A stretch of DNA of 64,000 nucleotides from Leadbetterella byssophila DSM 17132. GTDB taxonomy: Bacteria > Bacteroidota > Bacteroidia > Cytophagales > Spirosomataceae. Under the pieces are notes generated by a model, which was given only the letters and a program-made list of their open reading frames with translations, was not told where the DNA came from and did no database searches. Every line of letters starts with the position of its first letter. The stretch's first letter is position 1. The translations under genes were made by a program, and so were the position numbers. This document shows, piece by piece, positions 36,801-44,299 of the stretch. The stretch lies in NCBI RefSeq assembly GCF_000166395.1, contig NC_014655.1, positions 1,178,001 to 1,242,000 of the forward strand, written 5' to 3'.

Positions 36801-36966
36801 TGAATCTAAATTAAGTAAAAACAATGCCGTAATGTCATTAGGAGCCAGTTTAAGGATGAATGTATTAGGATATCTGATCATAGAACCCTACATAGCTTAT
36901 CCCTACCGTGACAGACAATGGCAGGGACAGGTTACAGGTATAAATTTTATGATTGCTGGTTGGTAA
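33892..36966 (+). CDS. Metallopeptidase / TolB-like propeller / beta-barrel fusion
   Basis: A 1024-residue exported protein (signal to Ala 19). Residues about 35-280 form a gluzincin-type peptidase with HEMVH (135-139) and a downstream Glu in MTEGLAEYLSLG (167). Residues about 285-570 hold WD40-like PD40 propeller blades (ISPALSPDGKYLAYVS, VSPDGKIVYFLAS). Residues about 620-1024 look like an Omp85-type surface-antigen beta-barrel with alternating strands, ending INFMIAGW. The likely site is the outer membrane, with the peptidase and propeller in the periplasm or outside. The substrate is unknown. Last gene of the ppx run. Confidence 0.85.
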   Translation: MIRYLFLFACYFTLLKVHAQGEYFGQNKTRNRTNTFQVLRSNHFDLYHYLPNESLREELLRNSESWYRHHQAIFKMAFLEPNPLIIYNSHPDFQETTVIGGQIGEGTGGVTEGFKTRVVMPLFFTKKQTDHVLGHEMVHVFQYQTMTYGSDSTRLENMSNIPLFMTEGLAEYLSLGRNDPHTALWMRDAVLHNDLPSIEDLVVKQNKYFPYRWGQAFWAYVTGLYGDEIIRPLYKQVAIYGIREAFVRIFRMDLDAFSAKFKNDLKQYYTHFESNRVKTSPHELLASGDINISPALSPDGKYLAYVSSKDVLSMNVYIADTKTKKVIKKINTDGFGQHVDSYSFIESTLTWSPDNKKVALVIQSKSKNKLLILDAFQGDKREYALPDLDAFTHPAWSPHEEIIALSGMKNGQVDLYLYHLRSGKLEAVTSDRYSDVQPAWAPDGEHIYFVTDRGGSERLEKEKLKIAKINLKTKAIEILPLFSEVDLYNPQVSPDGKIVYFLASPDGFRDIYQLEDKQISRLTNFYTGITGITAYSPALSVASRSGDLVYNLLDKGKYNLALLPSQQINAFEVQTRDTGAGILPPGRITRGEDMVTAGLMNKEYPHVITKETYKDVPYKGKFKLDYLANSGVSAGVSRFGAGMAGGVMGLFSDMLNNNQLAATVAVNGELEDFGGQVYYLNQKNKWQYGFAAGHIPYRLYGGYSLTAGDTVSHSSGLTYMEGMMKERIVRLFIDQASGFLMRPISRQTRFELGVNSNWYTYSAKDYPRYGLMGVTSTGRLVDFITTGYGKTERVDKETLGLEGFHTTQIFGAMVGDNTTFGSVAPLKGYRYRLEASRFFGRTAYNQLLVDVRQYQYLKPLTIAGRVYYEGRLNPKNLESLNRIYPLYLGYPWYVHGLDKNMFIGSWNQVGESSLSGEQMAVANVELRLPFTGHKKLALIPFQYVASDLNLFFDTGMTWSTKKVNIPEGQTESKLSKNNAVMSLGASLRMNVLGYLIIEPYIAYPYRDRQWQGQVTGINFMIAGW

Positions 36967-36991
36967 AATTTGAAACCCTTTTCTATATTTG
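36960..36991 (+). promoter_or_regulatory. tRNA-Ala promoter
   Basis: TTG (36960-36962), 21-nt spacer, TATATTTG (36984-36991). The -33 box lies inside the end of the preceding gene. The tRNA begins 12 nt after the -7 element. Confidence 0.6.
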
Positions 36992-37003
36992 CAGCACAGA
37001 AAT

Positions 37004-37077
37004 GGGGATGTAGCTCAGTTGGCTAGAGCGCTTGACTGGCAGTCAAGAGGTCGTCGGTTCGAGCCCGATCTTCTCCA
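37004..37077 (+). tRNA. tRNA-Ala (anticodon GGC)
   Basis: A 74-nt cloverleaf: acceptor GGGGATG/CTTCTCC, D-arm GCTC...GAGC, anticodon stem CTTGA/TCAAG with loop CTGGCAG (anticodon GGC), T-arm GTCGG-TTCGAGC-CCGAT. The acceptor contains G3-U70, the alanine identity element. There is one U-U mismatch in the acceptor stem. The 3' CCA is not encoded. Confidence 0.97.
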
Positions 37078-37088
37078 CTCTCAAAATC

Positions 37089-37121
37089 AAGGAGTTACAA
37101 TAAAATGTAGCTCCTTTTTTA
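37089..37121 (+). terminator. tRNA-Ala terminator
   Basis: AAGGAGTTACA pairs with TGTAGCTCCTT (one G-U wobble) around ATAAAA, followed by TTTTTT. Confidence 0.85.
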
Positions 37122-37508
37122 TTTGCTTCACGACACTTTCACGACCTAAAAAACTTATAATTTAGTTGATATTATTCACTACAACGAGCTATTATACTTA
37201 CTTGCCGTGATTTATGCTTTATTTCCCACTCTATATATTAAGCTTTTATATCTGCCTAGAAGAAAGAGGTCGTCAGGCGGAGCTTACTCTACTTAGACAT
37301 TCCAAGAGTTGCAGGAAAATGCAACCTTATTTTTTTTGCTCCAGGAATGAATACTGGTACCCATCTATACCAAACTTTTCAAGGAAAACAAAACTTTGAT
37401 ACATTCCTTATCAATAACACGAAAATACATTGCTCCATTTTATACCAAACCAAAAATTGCAGTATAGGATTTATATAAAACCAAAAGCAAGAAGACCATA
37501 AAACAAAA
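37122..37508. other. Gene-free spacer between tRNA-Ala and fabF terminators
   Basis: Nearly 390 AT-rich bases between two facing terminators. No convincing ORF, hairpin or -7 element. TTCACGAC occurs twice close together (37127-37134, 37138-37145). tRNA 3' flanks are common integration sites, but I see no integrase remnant and no duplicate of the tRNA 3' end. Confidence 0.55.
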
Positions 37509-37528
37509 AAAGGGCCTTGCGCCCTTTC
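37501..37528 (-). terminator. fabF terminator
   Basis: AAAGGGC (37509-37515) pairs with GCCCTTT (37521-37527), followed on the minus strand by a T run. Confidence 0.85.
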
Positions 37529-37545
37529 TGCTATTTTCTAAAGGA

Positions 37546-38784
37546 TCAATATTTCTTGAAGATACTCGTAGCAATATGCCCTCCAAAACCGAAGGTATTG
37601 CTCATAGCAAATGTGATCTCCTTCTCTTGTGCTTTGCCTAAGGTGAAATTATAGGCTCCGTCAAATTCAGGTTCAATCTCCTGAGAGTTGATGGTAGGCG
37701 GAACAAATGACTGAGCTATAGCACCCACACAAGCTATGGCTTCAATGGCACCTGCAGCACCTAAAAGGTGTCCGGTCATGGATTTGGTGGCACTGATGTT
37801 CAAACTTTCTCTCCTACCAAAAACTTGTTCTATCCCTCTTAGCTCACTCAAATCTCCTTGAGGTGTGGAGGTAGCATGAGCATTTAAATAATCAATGTCC
37901 TCAGCACTGATCCCAGCTTCTTCTAAAGCTAAGCGCATACCTAAGGCCGCACCGTCCCCATTAGGATGAGTACCGGTCAAATGATAAGCATCTGAGGCCA
38001 TACCTCCACCTACTACTTCTGCAAGGATATTGGCCCCTCTCTTCAAGGCATGCTCTAGCTCTTCCAACACCAAAGCTCCTGCACCTTCGCCCAAAACAAA
38101 CCCATCTCTGTTGACATCAAAAGGCCTAGAAGCTTTAGAAAAGTCATCGTTCAAGGTAGACATAGCTCGGGAAGCATTGAATCCTCCTACGGTACTAGCT
38201 ACCACAGGGGCTTCAGACCCTCCGGTGATCATCATATCTGCCTTATTCCATTTGATATAATTAAAGGCATCGATAATGGCAGTATTCGAAGTAGCACAAG
38301 CAGAAACCGTAGTGTAGTTCACTCCTCTTAAACCGTATTTCATAGCTACTATGCCTGAAGCAATGTTAGCTATCATCTTTGGTATAAAGAAAGGATTGAA
38401 TCTAGGGGTTCCGTCGCCTAAAACATATTCTTTCACTTGCTCCTGGAAGGTTTCAATACCTCCGTTACCTGAGCCCCAGATGACGCCCACCCTATCTTTA
38501 TTGATCGATTCAAAATCCAACTTAGCCTGCTCTACACTTTCAGCCACCGCAGCTAATGCGTACTGAGTGTACAGATCGTACTTCCTGGCATCAGACTTTT
38601 CCATGAATTGCAAAGGATCGAAACCTTTCACTTCACAAGCAAACTGAGTTTTGAACTTGGAGGCATCAAACTTAGTGATCTCTCCTACTCCGTTTTTACC
38701 ATTCTTTAGGGCTTGCCAAAAATCCCTTACGTTATTACCTATTGGGGTAAGGGCTCCCAGGCCCGTAATTACTACTCTGCGCAT
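37546..38784 (-). CDS. fabF: Beta-ketoacyl-ACP synthase II
   Basis: A 412-residue condensing enzyme of fatty-acid elongation. The Cys-His-His triad is visible: Cys in VSACATSN near 162, His in NAHATSTPQGD near 300, and His in SMTGHLLGAAG near 337. It opens MRRVVITGLGALTPIGN and ends NTFGFGGHIA, as usual. It is co-transcribed with an upstream tetR (13-nt overlap) rather than with acpP and rnc, so it could be a second, regulated copy. Confidence 0.95.
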   Translation of the reverse strand: MRRVVITGLGALTPIGNNVRDFWQALKNGKNGVGEITKFDASKFKTQFACEVKGFDPLQFMEKSDARKYDLYTQYALAAVAESVEQAKLDFESINKDRVGVIWGSGNGGIETFQEQVKEYVLGDGTPRFNPFFIPKMIANIASGIVAMKYGLRGVNYTTVSACATSNTAIIDAFNYIKWNKADMMITGGSEAPVVASTVGGFNASRAMSTLNDDFSKASRPFDVNRDGFVLGEGAGALVLEELEHALKRGANILAEVVGGGMASDAYHLTGTHPNGDGAALGMRLALEEAGISAEDIDYLNAHATSTPQGDLSELRGIEQVFGRRESLNISATKSMTGHLLGAAGAIEAIACVGAIAQSFVPPTINSQEIEPEFDGAYNFTLGKAQEKEITFAMSNTFGFGGHIATSIFKKY

Positions 38785-39290
38785 TTAATTTTTACGTTAA
38801 CTCGGGCAAGTTGCTCCATGCCCAAAATTTGACTAATGATTTCTATAGCTTTTTCTCTGTTCGTACTTGTATGATGGAAAATTCCTTCCAACTTTCCCTG
38901 CTCCATAGTCTGAACTAACCACTGCAAGGTATCATCCGTTAATTTTTGCAAGGAAGCTTGCACCTCTTCTTCAAAGGTAAGAAAATCTGAGAACAAGGCA
39001 CCCAATATACTGATTCTTCCCCCTACTCTAGCCCTGGAATACACCGCCATAAACTGATCTAGCTTCTTCTGGGCATCTTTCCCCTCTACCCGGGAAATGA
39101 ATTTATTCAGAACCCCTTCATGCCTTTCTAATATAGACAATACTAAAGAGGATTTGGTAGGAAAATAATAATGAACCGAGGAGTTTTTAATGCCCAGTTC
39201 TTTGGAAATATCAGAAAAACTAAAAGCATTGATCCCCCTAGTACGGACCAAATGGTCACCTAACACTATGATCTTTTCTCGGGTATTCAT
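38772..39290 (-). CDS. TetR-family regulator
   Basis: A 172-residue regulator. The N-terminal HTH is typical: RTRGINAFSFSDISKELGIKNSSVHYYFPTK in residues 17-47 carries the TetR signature. The ligand-binding half (50-172) is not assignable to a ligand. It overlaps fabF by 13 nt and is divergent from mgtC, with a palindrome in the shared promoter. Ligands such as acyl-CoA or fatty acids are plausible from the fabF link, but this is inference. Confidence 0.9.
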   Translation of the reverse strand: MNTREKIIVLGDHLVRTRGINAFSFSDISKELGIKNSSVHYYFPTKSSLVLSILERHEGVLNKFISRVEGKDAQKKLDQFMAVYSRARVGGRISILGALFSDFLTFEEEVQASLQKLTDDTLQWLVQTMEQGKLEGIFHHTSTNREKAIEIISQILGMEQLARVNVKIKCAE

Positions 39291-39314
39291 TTTATCTACC
39301 TACTAATAGATAGA

Positions 39315-39365
39315 CAAAAGTAAAACATCTTTGTTTATGTTCCAATACAAAGTGTATTAGTTTTG
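39315..39365. promoter_or_regulatory. Divergent tetR/mgtC promoters with palindromic operator candidate
   Basis: The tetR promoter (minus) is TTG (39345-39343), N20, TACTTTTG (39322-39315). The mgtC -7 element (plus) is TAGTTTTG (39358-39365). The palindrome AATAC-AAAGT-GTATT (39344-39358) overlaps the tetR -33 box and the first base of the mgtC -7 element, well placed for TetR to control both directions. Confidence 0.6.
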
Positions 39366-39384
39366 TACGTAAACAGCAAATTTT

Positions 39385-40017
39385 ATGGATTCAGCATTAA
39401 CCCAAGATACCGTCAGAGTATTATTATCTGTGATTATTGGCCTAATTATTGGAGCGGAAAGGGAATACTGGAATAAATCAGCAGGCCTCAGAACCTTTAT
39501 CCTGGTCAGCTTCGGAGCTTGCCTATTCACGCTACTTTCGGAAAAAATGGGGGTGCAAAGTCCGGAAAGAATTGCTTCAAACATAGTCACAGGCATAGGC
39601 TTTTTAGGTGCAGGGGTGATTTGGCAAGCCAGCAATAGAATAAGCGGCATTACCACCGCTACCTCCATCTGGGCTACCGCCTCGCTTGGACTTTGTGTAG
39701 GGATAGGTGAAATCAAATTAGCCTTCTTAGGTACTTTTATCGTACTATTTACCTTAAGAACCTTAAGTTACGTAGAAGAATGGTTTGATGCCTTGCATAA
39801 GATCAGAGAATACGAGTTAACCTTTCACAAAACCTATACCCCCGCCCATGTGAGAGCTTGGCTTGAAGAATTCGGTTTAAAAGGTGTGCTTATAGGCGAG
39901 GTAGGAGAAGGTGATTTAAGCAGATACACCTTTAGAGTGACTGGCAAAAGTGCATCCCATGCCGCTTTTACTATGGCACTTAGGACCCATTCAAAATGCA
40001 GGGATTACCGTTTCTGA
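39385..40017 (+). CDS. MgtC/SapB-family membrane protein
   Basis: A 210-residue inner-membrane protein. About four or five helices fill residues 10-125, with the family signature GAEREYWNKSAGLRTFILVS and GIGFLGAGVIW. A small cytosolic C-terminal domain (135-210) follows. MgtC proteins affect magnesium homeostasis or ATP synthase in other species; the role here is unknown. Divergent from tetR-fabF and ends 13 nt inside the convergent flippase-like gene. Confidence 0.9.
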   Translation: MDSALTQDTVRVLLSVIIGLIIGAEREYWNKSAGLRTFILVSFGACLFTLLSEKMGVQSPERIASNIVTGIGFLGAGVIWQASNRISGITTATSIWATASLGLCVGIGEIKLAFLGTFIVLFTLRTLSYVEEWFDALHKIREYELTFHKTYTPAHVRAWLEEFGLKGVLIGEVGEGDLSRYTFRVTGKSASHAAFTMALRTHSKCRDYRF

Positions 40018-40961
40018 CCGGTAAAAGTATTTAACACTAAAGCCACAAAACCAAACAGCAGAACAAACAGAATACCGTTCAGACTATGCAAAAAGGTAGC
40101 CAAAGAAACTCCGTCCTGCTGAGACAGTCCATAAAGGGTAACGATCTTACCTACCAAAAGATGATAGCTTCCAATCCCTCCTACCGTGGGTATGGCCATA
40201 CCTATAGTACCCATCACTAAGATGGTAAGAATAGCCAAAGAACTAAGATCAGCCCCTATAAAAATAGCTTTACACAAAACCATTGAAGAGAAGTAATACA
40301 ATACCCAAATCAAGAAAGACTGACCTACAAACTTCCATGGATTATTCAAGTGAACCACACTCATGATTCCTTCTTTCAGGCCTTTGAATATCCCACCAAA
40401 CTTCTGGTATATCTTTGTACTTTTAATCTTATACCTGAAAAAGAAAAGCAACAACAAACCCACTACTCCCATCCCTATTACAGCCCCAATAATCCTAACA
40501 TCGGGTGCCAGTTCCACAAAAAGTCCATATATCCTATCAAACTCTAAGAGCAAATTCACTCCCACGAGGACCAGCAAAACCAAAACATCTGTCACTCTTT
40601 CCGCAATTACCGCCCCAAAAGACTTATCGAAGGGTATATCTGTAGTTTTTTGAAGACTTACTGCCCTAGCTACTTCCCCAGCTCTTGGAAAAACCAGGTT
40701 GGTCAAGTAACCTATCAAAACAGCTAATGTAGTTTTATAAACTGAAGGTTTATAACCCATAGATTCTAACATCAAACCCCATCTAGCTGCACGCAGAATA
40801 TGAGAAATAAGCGCCAAAAAGGCACCAAGGATCACCCAGGAAAGCTTAGCACTTTTGAAATCCTCTAGGGTTTTACTCAAATCTATCTCATTGAAAACCC
40901 AATTCAATAAGGCCAAGCCCAGCACCAACGGCACTAAATAGGAAATCCACTTTTTTATCAT
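40005..40961 (-). CDS. Lysylphosphatidylglycerol-synthase-type membrane protein (YbhN/UPF0104)
   Basis: A 318-residue polytopic protein with about eight membrane helices and the family motif [17 protein letters not shown] near 53-70, then [13 protein letters not shown] near 90. These proteins match the flippase half of MprF; the aminoacyltransferase domain is absent. Possible lipid or isoprenoid-linked substrate transport. It overlaps panD by 4 nt, so the two are co-translated; I know of no biochemical reason for the pairing. Confidence 0.88.
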   Translation of the reverse strand: MIKKWISYLVPLVLGLALLNWVFNEIDLSKTLEDFKSAKLSWVILGAFLALISHILRAARWGLMLESMGYKPSVYKTTLAVLIGYLTNLVFPRAGEVARAVSLQKTTDIPFDKSFGAVIAERVTDVLVLLVLVGVNLLLEFDRIYGLFVELAPDVRIIGAVIGMGVVGLLLLFFFRYKIKSTKIYQKFGGIFKGLKEGIMSVVHLNNPWKFVGQSFLIWVLYYFSSMVLCKAIFIGADLSSLAILTILVMGTIGMAIPTVGGIGSYHLLVGKIVTLYGLSQQDGVSLATFLHSLNGILFVLLFGFVALVLNTFTGQKR

Positions 40962-41308
40962 TTAACTATTCGGTTATTCTCATCCGGAAAGATAACTACC
41001 GGCTGATGTTTTTCCGCTTCTTCCGGAGTCATCCACGCATAAGAAATGATGATAACAATATCTCCGGGTTGTGCTTTTCGCGCGGCTGCACCGTTTAGAC
41101 ATATCACTCCTGAACCTCTACGCCCCTTGATGGCATAAGTCTCCAGTCGCTCCCCGTTATTATTATTTACAATCTGAACCTTTTCGTTTTCTCTAATCCC
41201 CGCAGCCTCTAATAGATCTTCATCTATGGTAATACTGCCTACATAGTTCAACTCCGCTTGCGTCACCTTCACACGGTGAATCTTTGACTTAAATACATTA
41301 ATAAGCAT
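40958..41308 (-). CDS. panD: Aspartate 1-decarboxylase
   Basis: A 116-residue pyruvoyl enzyme making beta-alanine for pantothenate and CoA. The self-cleavage site is G24-S25 in NYVGSITID, which yields the pyruvoyl group on Ser 25. Lys 9, Tyr 22 and the [12 protein letters not shown] block are present. First gene of a pair with the flippase-like protein; -7 element 24 nt upstream. Confidence 0.96.
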   Translation of the reverse strand: MLINVFKSKIHRVKVTQAELNYVGSITIDEDLLEAAGIRENEKVQIVNNNNGERLETYAIKGRRGSGVICLNGAAARKAQPGDIVIIISYAWMTPEEAEKHQPVVIFPDENNRIVK

Positions 41309-41331
41309 ACAGCGCTCTTTTTTTTGGTTTG

Positions 41332-41339
41332 CAAAAATA
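41332..41339 (-). promoter_or_regulatory. panD promoter -7 element
   Basis: TATTTTTG on the minus strand, 24 nt before the panD start. Confidence 0.45.
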
Positions 41340-41405
41340 AGATATTCTACTCACACCCTCAAGGGAATATAACGTAGAGAAATGACAGGGTATTAGAAAT
41401 TCTGC

Positions 41406-41413
41406 TAATTTTG
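41406..41413 (+). promoter_or_regulatory. serC promoter -7 element
   Basis: TAATTTTG, a TAnnTTTG match 18 nt before the ATG at 41431. Confidence 0.45.
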
Positions 41414-41430
41414 CATCTTTATTACATGCA

Positions 41431-42498
41431 ATGAGTAAGAAATATTTCACAGCAGGGCCGGCAGAATTGTATCCTAAATTCTCTGAATTCCTACAAGAAT
41501 TTGTAGATAAGCAACTGGGCTCCATTTCCCATAGAAGTGGAGATTTCAAGAAGATTTATCAGCATACAGATGAACAATTGCGCATACTTCTGGGCATCCC
41601 GGAGGAAAATGCCATCATGTTTACCGGTTCAGCATCAGAAATCTGGGAAAAGAGCATTCAAAGTTTGGTTGAATTCGAATCTTTCCACCTAGTGAACGGT
41701 TCATTTTCAGAAAAGTATTACCAATACGCCCTCGCCTTACAAAAAACAGCCAAGGCCTTTAAAAAGCCGTTAGGGGAAGGATTTACGTATTCAGAAATTG
41801 AAGTGCCTGAATATGCGGAAATGGTCTGTATCACCCAAAATGAAACCTCTACAGGCGTTCAAATGCGTGAAGCAGATATCCATAAACTGAAGAGAAGTAA
41901 TGCACATAAACTCTTTTCCATTGACATCGTATCTTCTGCACCTATCCCGACTTTAGATTTCAAATTGATGGATTCCGTATTTTTTTCTGTTCAAAAGAAT
42001 TTTGGAATGCCAGCAGGACTAGGTGTCTGGATAGCGAATGAAAAATGCTTAGAGAAGGCAGTAAGTTTAAAGGAGAAAGGACTTTCTATCGGAGCTCACC
42101 ATGACTTACCTACCCTTTGGAAGAATGCTAAAAATTACCAAAATCCATCTACTCCAAATGTCATGGGCATCTTCCTCCTAGGCAAAATAGCGGAAGACAT
42201 GAACAAAACAGGAATAGATACCATTAGAAAAACCAATGCTTCCAATGCCAAGAAGATCTATCAGCACTTCGAGAATAAGGAAGGCTATGAGATCTTTGTA
42301 AAAGATCCGGATCTACGTTCAAAGACAGTGGCCGTCATCAATACCTCTAGCCCATCATCACATCTCATCCAAAAACTGAAAGCTGAAAATATGATCATAG
42401 GATCAGGATATGGACCAGGGAAAGACAATCAAATCCGTATAGCTAATTTCATATCTACCAGTACGGAAGATATAGAAGCTTTATTGGAAAAGATTTAA
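41431..42498 (+). CDS. serC: Class V aminotransferase, phosphoserine aminotransferase-like
   Basis: A 355-residue PLP-dependent transferase. It opens KKYFTAGPAELYPKF, as SerC does, with LGSISHRSGDFKKIY near 30. The PLP Lys is probably in FFSVQKNFGMPAGLG near 188. SerC converts 3-phosphohydroxypyruvate to phosphoserine. Another class V enzyme such as alanine-glyoxylate transaminase is possible, but N-terminus and length favour SerC. No serA is adjacent. Confidence 0.82.
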   Translation: MSKKYFTAGPAELYPKFSEFLQEFVDKQLGSISHRSGDFKKIYQHTDEQLRILLGIPEENAIMFTGSASEIWEKSIQSLVEFESFHLVNGSFSEKYYQYALALQKTAKAFKKPLGEGFTYSEIEVPEYAEMVCITQNETSTGVQMREADIHKLKRSNAHKLFSIDIVSSAPIPTLDFKLMDSVFFSVQKNFGMPAGLGVWIANEKCLEKAVSLKEKGLSIGAHHDLPTLWKNAKNYQNPSTPNVMGIFLLGKIAEDMNKTGIDTIRKTNASNAKKIYQHFENKEGYEIFVKDPDLRSKTVAVINTSSPSSHLIQKLKAENMIIGSGYGPGKDNQIRIANFISTSTEDIEALLEKI

Positions 42499-42529
42499 GC
42501 AAATTTTATAGTATAATAGAAAAAATACT

Positions 42530-42537
42530 TATCTTTG
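42530..42537 (+). promoter_or_regulatory. rpmE2 promoter -7 element
   Basis: TATCTTTG, 38 nt before the rpmE2 start. Confidence 0.5.
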
Positions 42538-42575
42538 CAACCCGAAAAGGATTTTTAGGTTAAAGTACAATAAAA

Positions 42576-42821
42576 ATGAAAAAAGACATTCATCCGAATT
42601 ATAGAGAGGTAGTTTTCTGGGATTTGACCTCTGATGATAAATTCCTAACTCGTTCTTGTGTAGAAACGAAAGAAACCATCGTATTTGAAGATGGAAAAGA
42701 ATATCCTGTATGTAAAGTAGAGGTTAGCTCTAAGTCTCACCCATTCTACACAGGTAAAAATGTATTGTTGGATACTACCGGACGTGTAGAGAAATTCAAC
42801 AAGCGTTACGCAAGAAAATAA
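42576..42821 (+). CDS. rpmE2: 50S ribosomal protein L31 type B
   Basis: An 81-residue L31 of the zinc-free type [17 protein letters not shown], then [25 protein letters not shown]. The zinc CxxC of type A is missing (only C28 and C46 occur). Monocistronic, with its own promoter and terminator. Confidence 0.96.
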   Translation: MKKDIHPNYREVVFWDLTSDDKFLTRSCVETKETIVFEDGKEYPVCKVEVSSKSHPFYTGKNVLLDTTGRVEKFNKRYARK

Positions 42822-42841
42822 TCTTTCTGAAGATATACAGG

Positions 42842-42871
42842 AAAGCCGCCTCGAAAGAAGCGGCTTTTTTT
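42842..42871. terminator. Terminator between rpmE2 and mgsA
   Basis: AAGCCGC (42843-42849) pairs with GCGGCTT (42860-42866), followed by T6 on the plus strand. Its edge touches the mgsA stop codon. Confidence 0.85.
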
Positions 42872-43319
42872 ATTTAATAACTCTATTTTTATAGTCTTCG
42901 TAGTCTGTCAATTTTACCGTATATTCTTCATTGATCAAAGGAGAAGAGAAGATCAAATTTGCCGTAGCCGTATCACAGGCCATAGGGATATTCCACACCA
43001 CTCCTAACCTCAATAAGGCCTTCACATCCGGATCATGCGGCTGGCTTTGCATGGGATCCCAGAAAAAGATGAGTATATCCACTTTCCCTTCCGCTATAAG
43101 AGAGCCTATCTGCTGATCCCCACCCAAGGGGCCGCTTAAAAGTTTCCTAACCGGAAGCTCTAATGCCTGTTCTAGTAACTTCCCCGTGGTACCTGTTGCT
43201 AATAAAGTGTGATTCTTCAAGATATGCCTATTGGACAATGCCCATTGTAGAATATCATCCTTCTTATTATCATGCGCCACTAGGGCTATATTCTTACTTG
43301 CACCTACTGTTCTTATCAT
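42870..43319 (-). CDS. mgsA: Methylglyoxal synthase
   Basis: A 149-residue enzyme converting dihydroxyacetone phosphate to methylglyoxal, a bypass that relieves sugar-phosphate stress. All family blocks are present: ALVAHDNKKDD at 13-23, ATGTTGKLL, SGPLGGDQQIG near 62, FFWDPMQSQPHDPDVKALLR near 85 and MACDTATANL near 113. The catalytic Asp is within SGPLGGDQQIG. It is transcribed alone, with the GNAT gene upstream ended by its own terminator. Confidence 0.96.
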   Translation of the reverse strand: MIRTVGASKNIALVAHDNKKDDILQWALSNRHILKNHTLLATGTTGKLLEQALELPVRKLLSGPLGGDQQIGSLIAEGKVDILIFFWDPMQSQPHDPDVKALLRLGVVWNIPMACDTATANLIFSSPLINEEYTVKLTDYEDYKNRVIK

Positions 43320-43342
43320 TCAAGATCATTTTTGGCCCTAAA

Positions 43343-43379
43343 TTAAACAAAAATAGAGCGGTATTTCTACCGCTCTATT
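43343..43379 (-). terminator. Terminator of the ArgA-like GNAT gene
   Basis: A perfect 12-bp stem, AATAGAGCGGTA (43352-43363) with TACCGCTCTATT (43368-43379), followed on the minus strand by TTTTTGTTT. Confidence 0.9.
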
Positions 43380-43400
43380 CTATAATTCCATCTATATTTT

Positions 43401-44111
43401 CTACACTTCCTCCAATTCCCGATTTAGACGGCCTGGAGATTTTTTTTTTGACTTCTCTTCTCTTCCCAATAACACCCTCTGCTTCAAACGCATAAAGCTT
43501 TCGTATAAGGAGGACTGCGACAAAAAGTCCCAGAACTCAGGCTTCTTCTCCTCTTTCGGCGGTTCGTATTTCATACCTGTACAAAGACAGTGAGCTCTGT
43601 TTGTACGATTCAGGATATCAAAGTTCACACAGCTGCTACAACCTTTCCAGAAATCATCATCTTTTGGCAACTCAGAAAAAGGCACAGGAACGTATCCCAA
43701 CTCTGAATTTATCTTCATCACAGCTAAACTAGTAGTTAAACCTATGATCTTAGCTTCCGGATAACGCGTTCTTGATAAACGAAATGCCATAGCTTTGATG
43801 GAAGTCGCTATCCCTGATTTTCTAAAGTCAGGAGCAACGATCAATCCGGAGTTCGCTACAAACTTACCGTGATCCCATGTTTCTATATAACAGAAACCAA
43901 CCCAAACTCCCGCAGTAGTAAGACAAATGATGGCCTTACCCTCCGTCATTTTCAAACGAATGTACTCAGGTTTACGTTTTGCAATACCTGTCCCACGCGC
44001 TTTAGCGCTGGATGCCATTTCTTCGCAGATTTGATCCGCATAAGAGTGGTGCTCTTCTGTAGCTACCATAACTACAAAATCGCCATAAGTCTTCTTTTCT
44101 AAAATGTTCAT
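43401..44111 (-). CDS. GNAT acyltransferase with Cys cluster, ArgA-like
   Basis: A 236-residue protein with a GNAT core (about 15-145: GFCYIETWDHGKFVANSG, IVAPDFRKSGIATSIK) and a Cys motif C158-x2-C161-x13-C175-x-C177 suited to metal binding. A basic C-terminal tail follows. From memory, close relatives sit ahead of argG and argC in Bacteroidota arginine clusters, where they are proposed to acylate glutamate. Here no arg biosynthesis gene is adjacent, though agmatine deiminase is divergent. A start at 44117 (two residues longer) is also possible. The gene is preceded by a long structured leader. Confidence 0.85.
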   Translation of the reverse strand: MNILEKKTYGDFVVMVATEEHHSYADQICEEMASSAKARGTGIAKRKPEYIRLKMTEGKAIICLTTAGVWVGFCYIETWDHGKFVANSGLIVAPDFRKSGIATSIKAMAFRLSRTRYPEAKIIGLTTSLAVMKINSELGYVPVPFSELPKDDDFWKGCSSCVNFDILNRTNRAHCLCTGMKYEPPKEEKKPEFWDFLSQSSLYESFMRLKQRVLLGREEKSKKKSPGRLNRELEEV

Positions 44112-44117
44112 CGTCAT

Positions 44118-44299
44118 TGAGAGGGCCTTGCCCTAATGGAGACGGTGTATCCGTTTTTTTTTGATGATAAAATGTTTATAAAGAGAGGAGGAGACGCCTT
44201 GCTAAGTAGTAAAGTGTCTCAAGCTTGGGTCCTTACGGACCTAAGTCGTCGGAAAGGTGATATGGGAAGATTAACCTTTAACATTTCAGTACAAATATA
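44118..44299 (-). promoter_or_regulatory. Promoter and structured leader of the GNAT gene
   Basis: The -7 element TATATTTG (minus, 44299-44292) lies about 180 nt before the start codon, so the transcript would have an unusually long leader. It contains three hairpins: GGTCC/GGACC with loop GTAA (44228-44241), a 7-bp stem GAGACAC/GCGTCTC (44191-44197 with 44214-44220), and AGGGC/GCCCT (44122-44134) just before the start. I do not recognise a named riboswitch class. Attenuation or translational control is possible. Confidence 0.45.
44142..44162 (+). terminator. Terminator-like hairpin antisense to the GNAT leader
   Basis: ACGG-TGTAT-CCGT followed by T8-9 on the plus strand. The stem is only 4 bp. 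No plus-strand gene is known to end here. Confidence 0.3.

Noticed and set aside
37214-37399. A 61-codon ORF downstream of tRNA-Ala.
   Set aside because: No motif, no promoter element, AT-rich noncoding composition; treated as empty spacer.
37078-37545. Integrated element or attachment site at the tRNA-Ala 3' end.
   Set aside because: No integrase fragment and no repeat of the tRNA end; only two close copies of TTCACGAC.
39960-40020. Possible frameshift at the C-terminus of the MgtC-family gene, where another frame reads [13 protein letters not shown].
   Set aside because: The annotated frame ends CRDYRF, a normal-looking MgtC C-terminus, and length is as expected.
44118-44299. Known riboswitch classes (SAM, TPP, cobalamin, FMN) in the GNAT leader.
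   Set aside because: None of the conserved core sequences I know for these classes is present.
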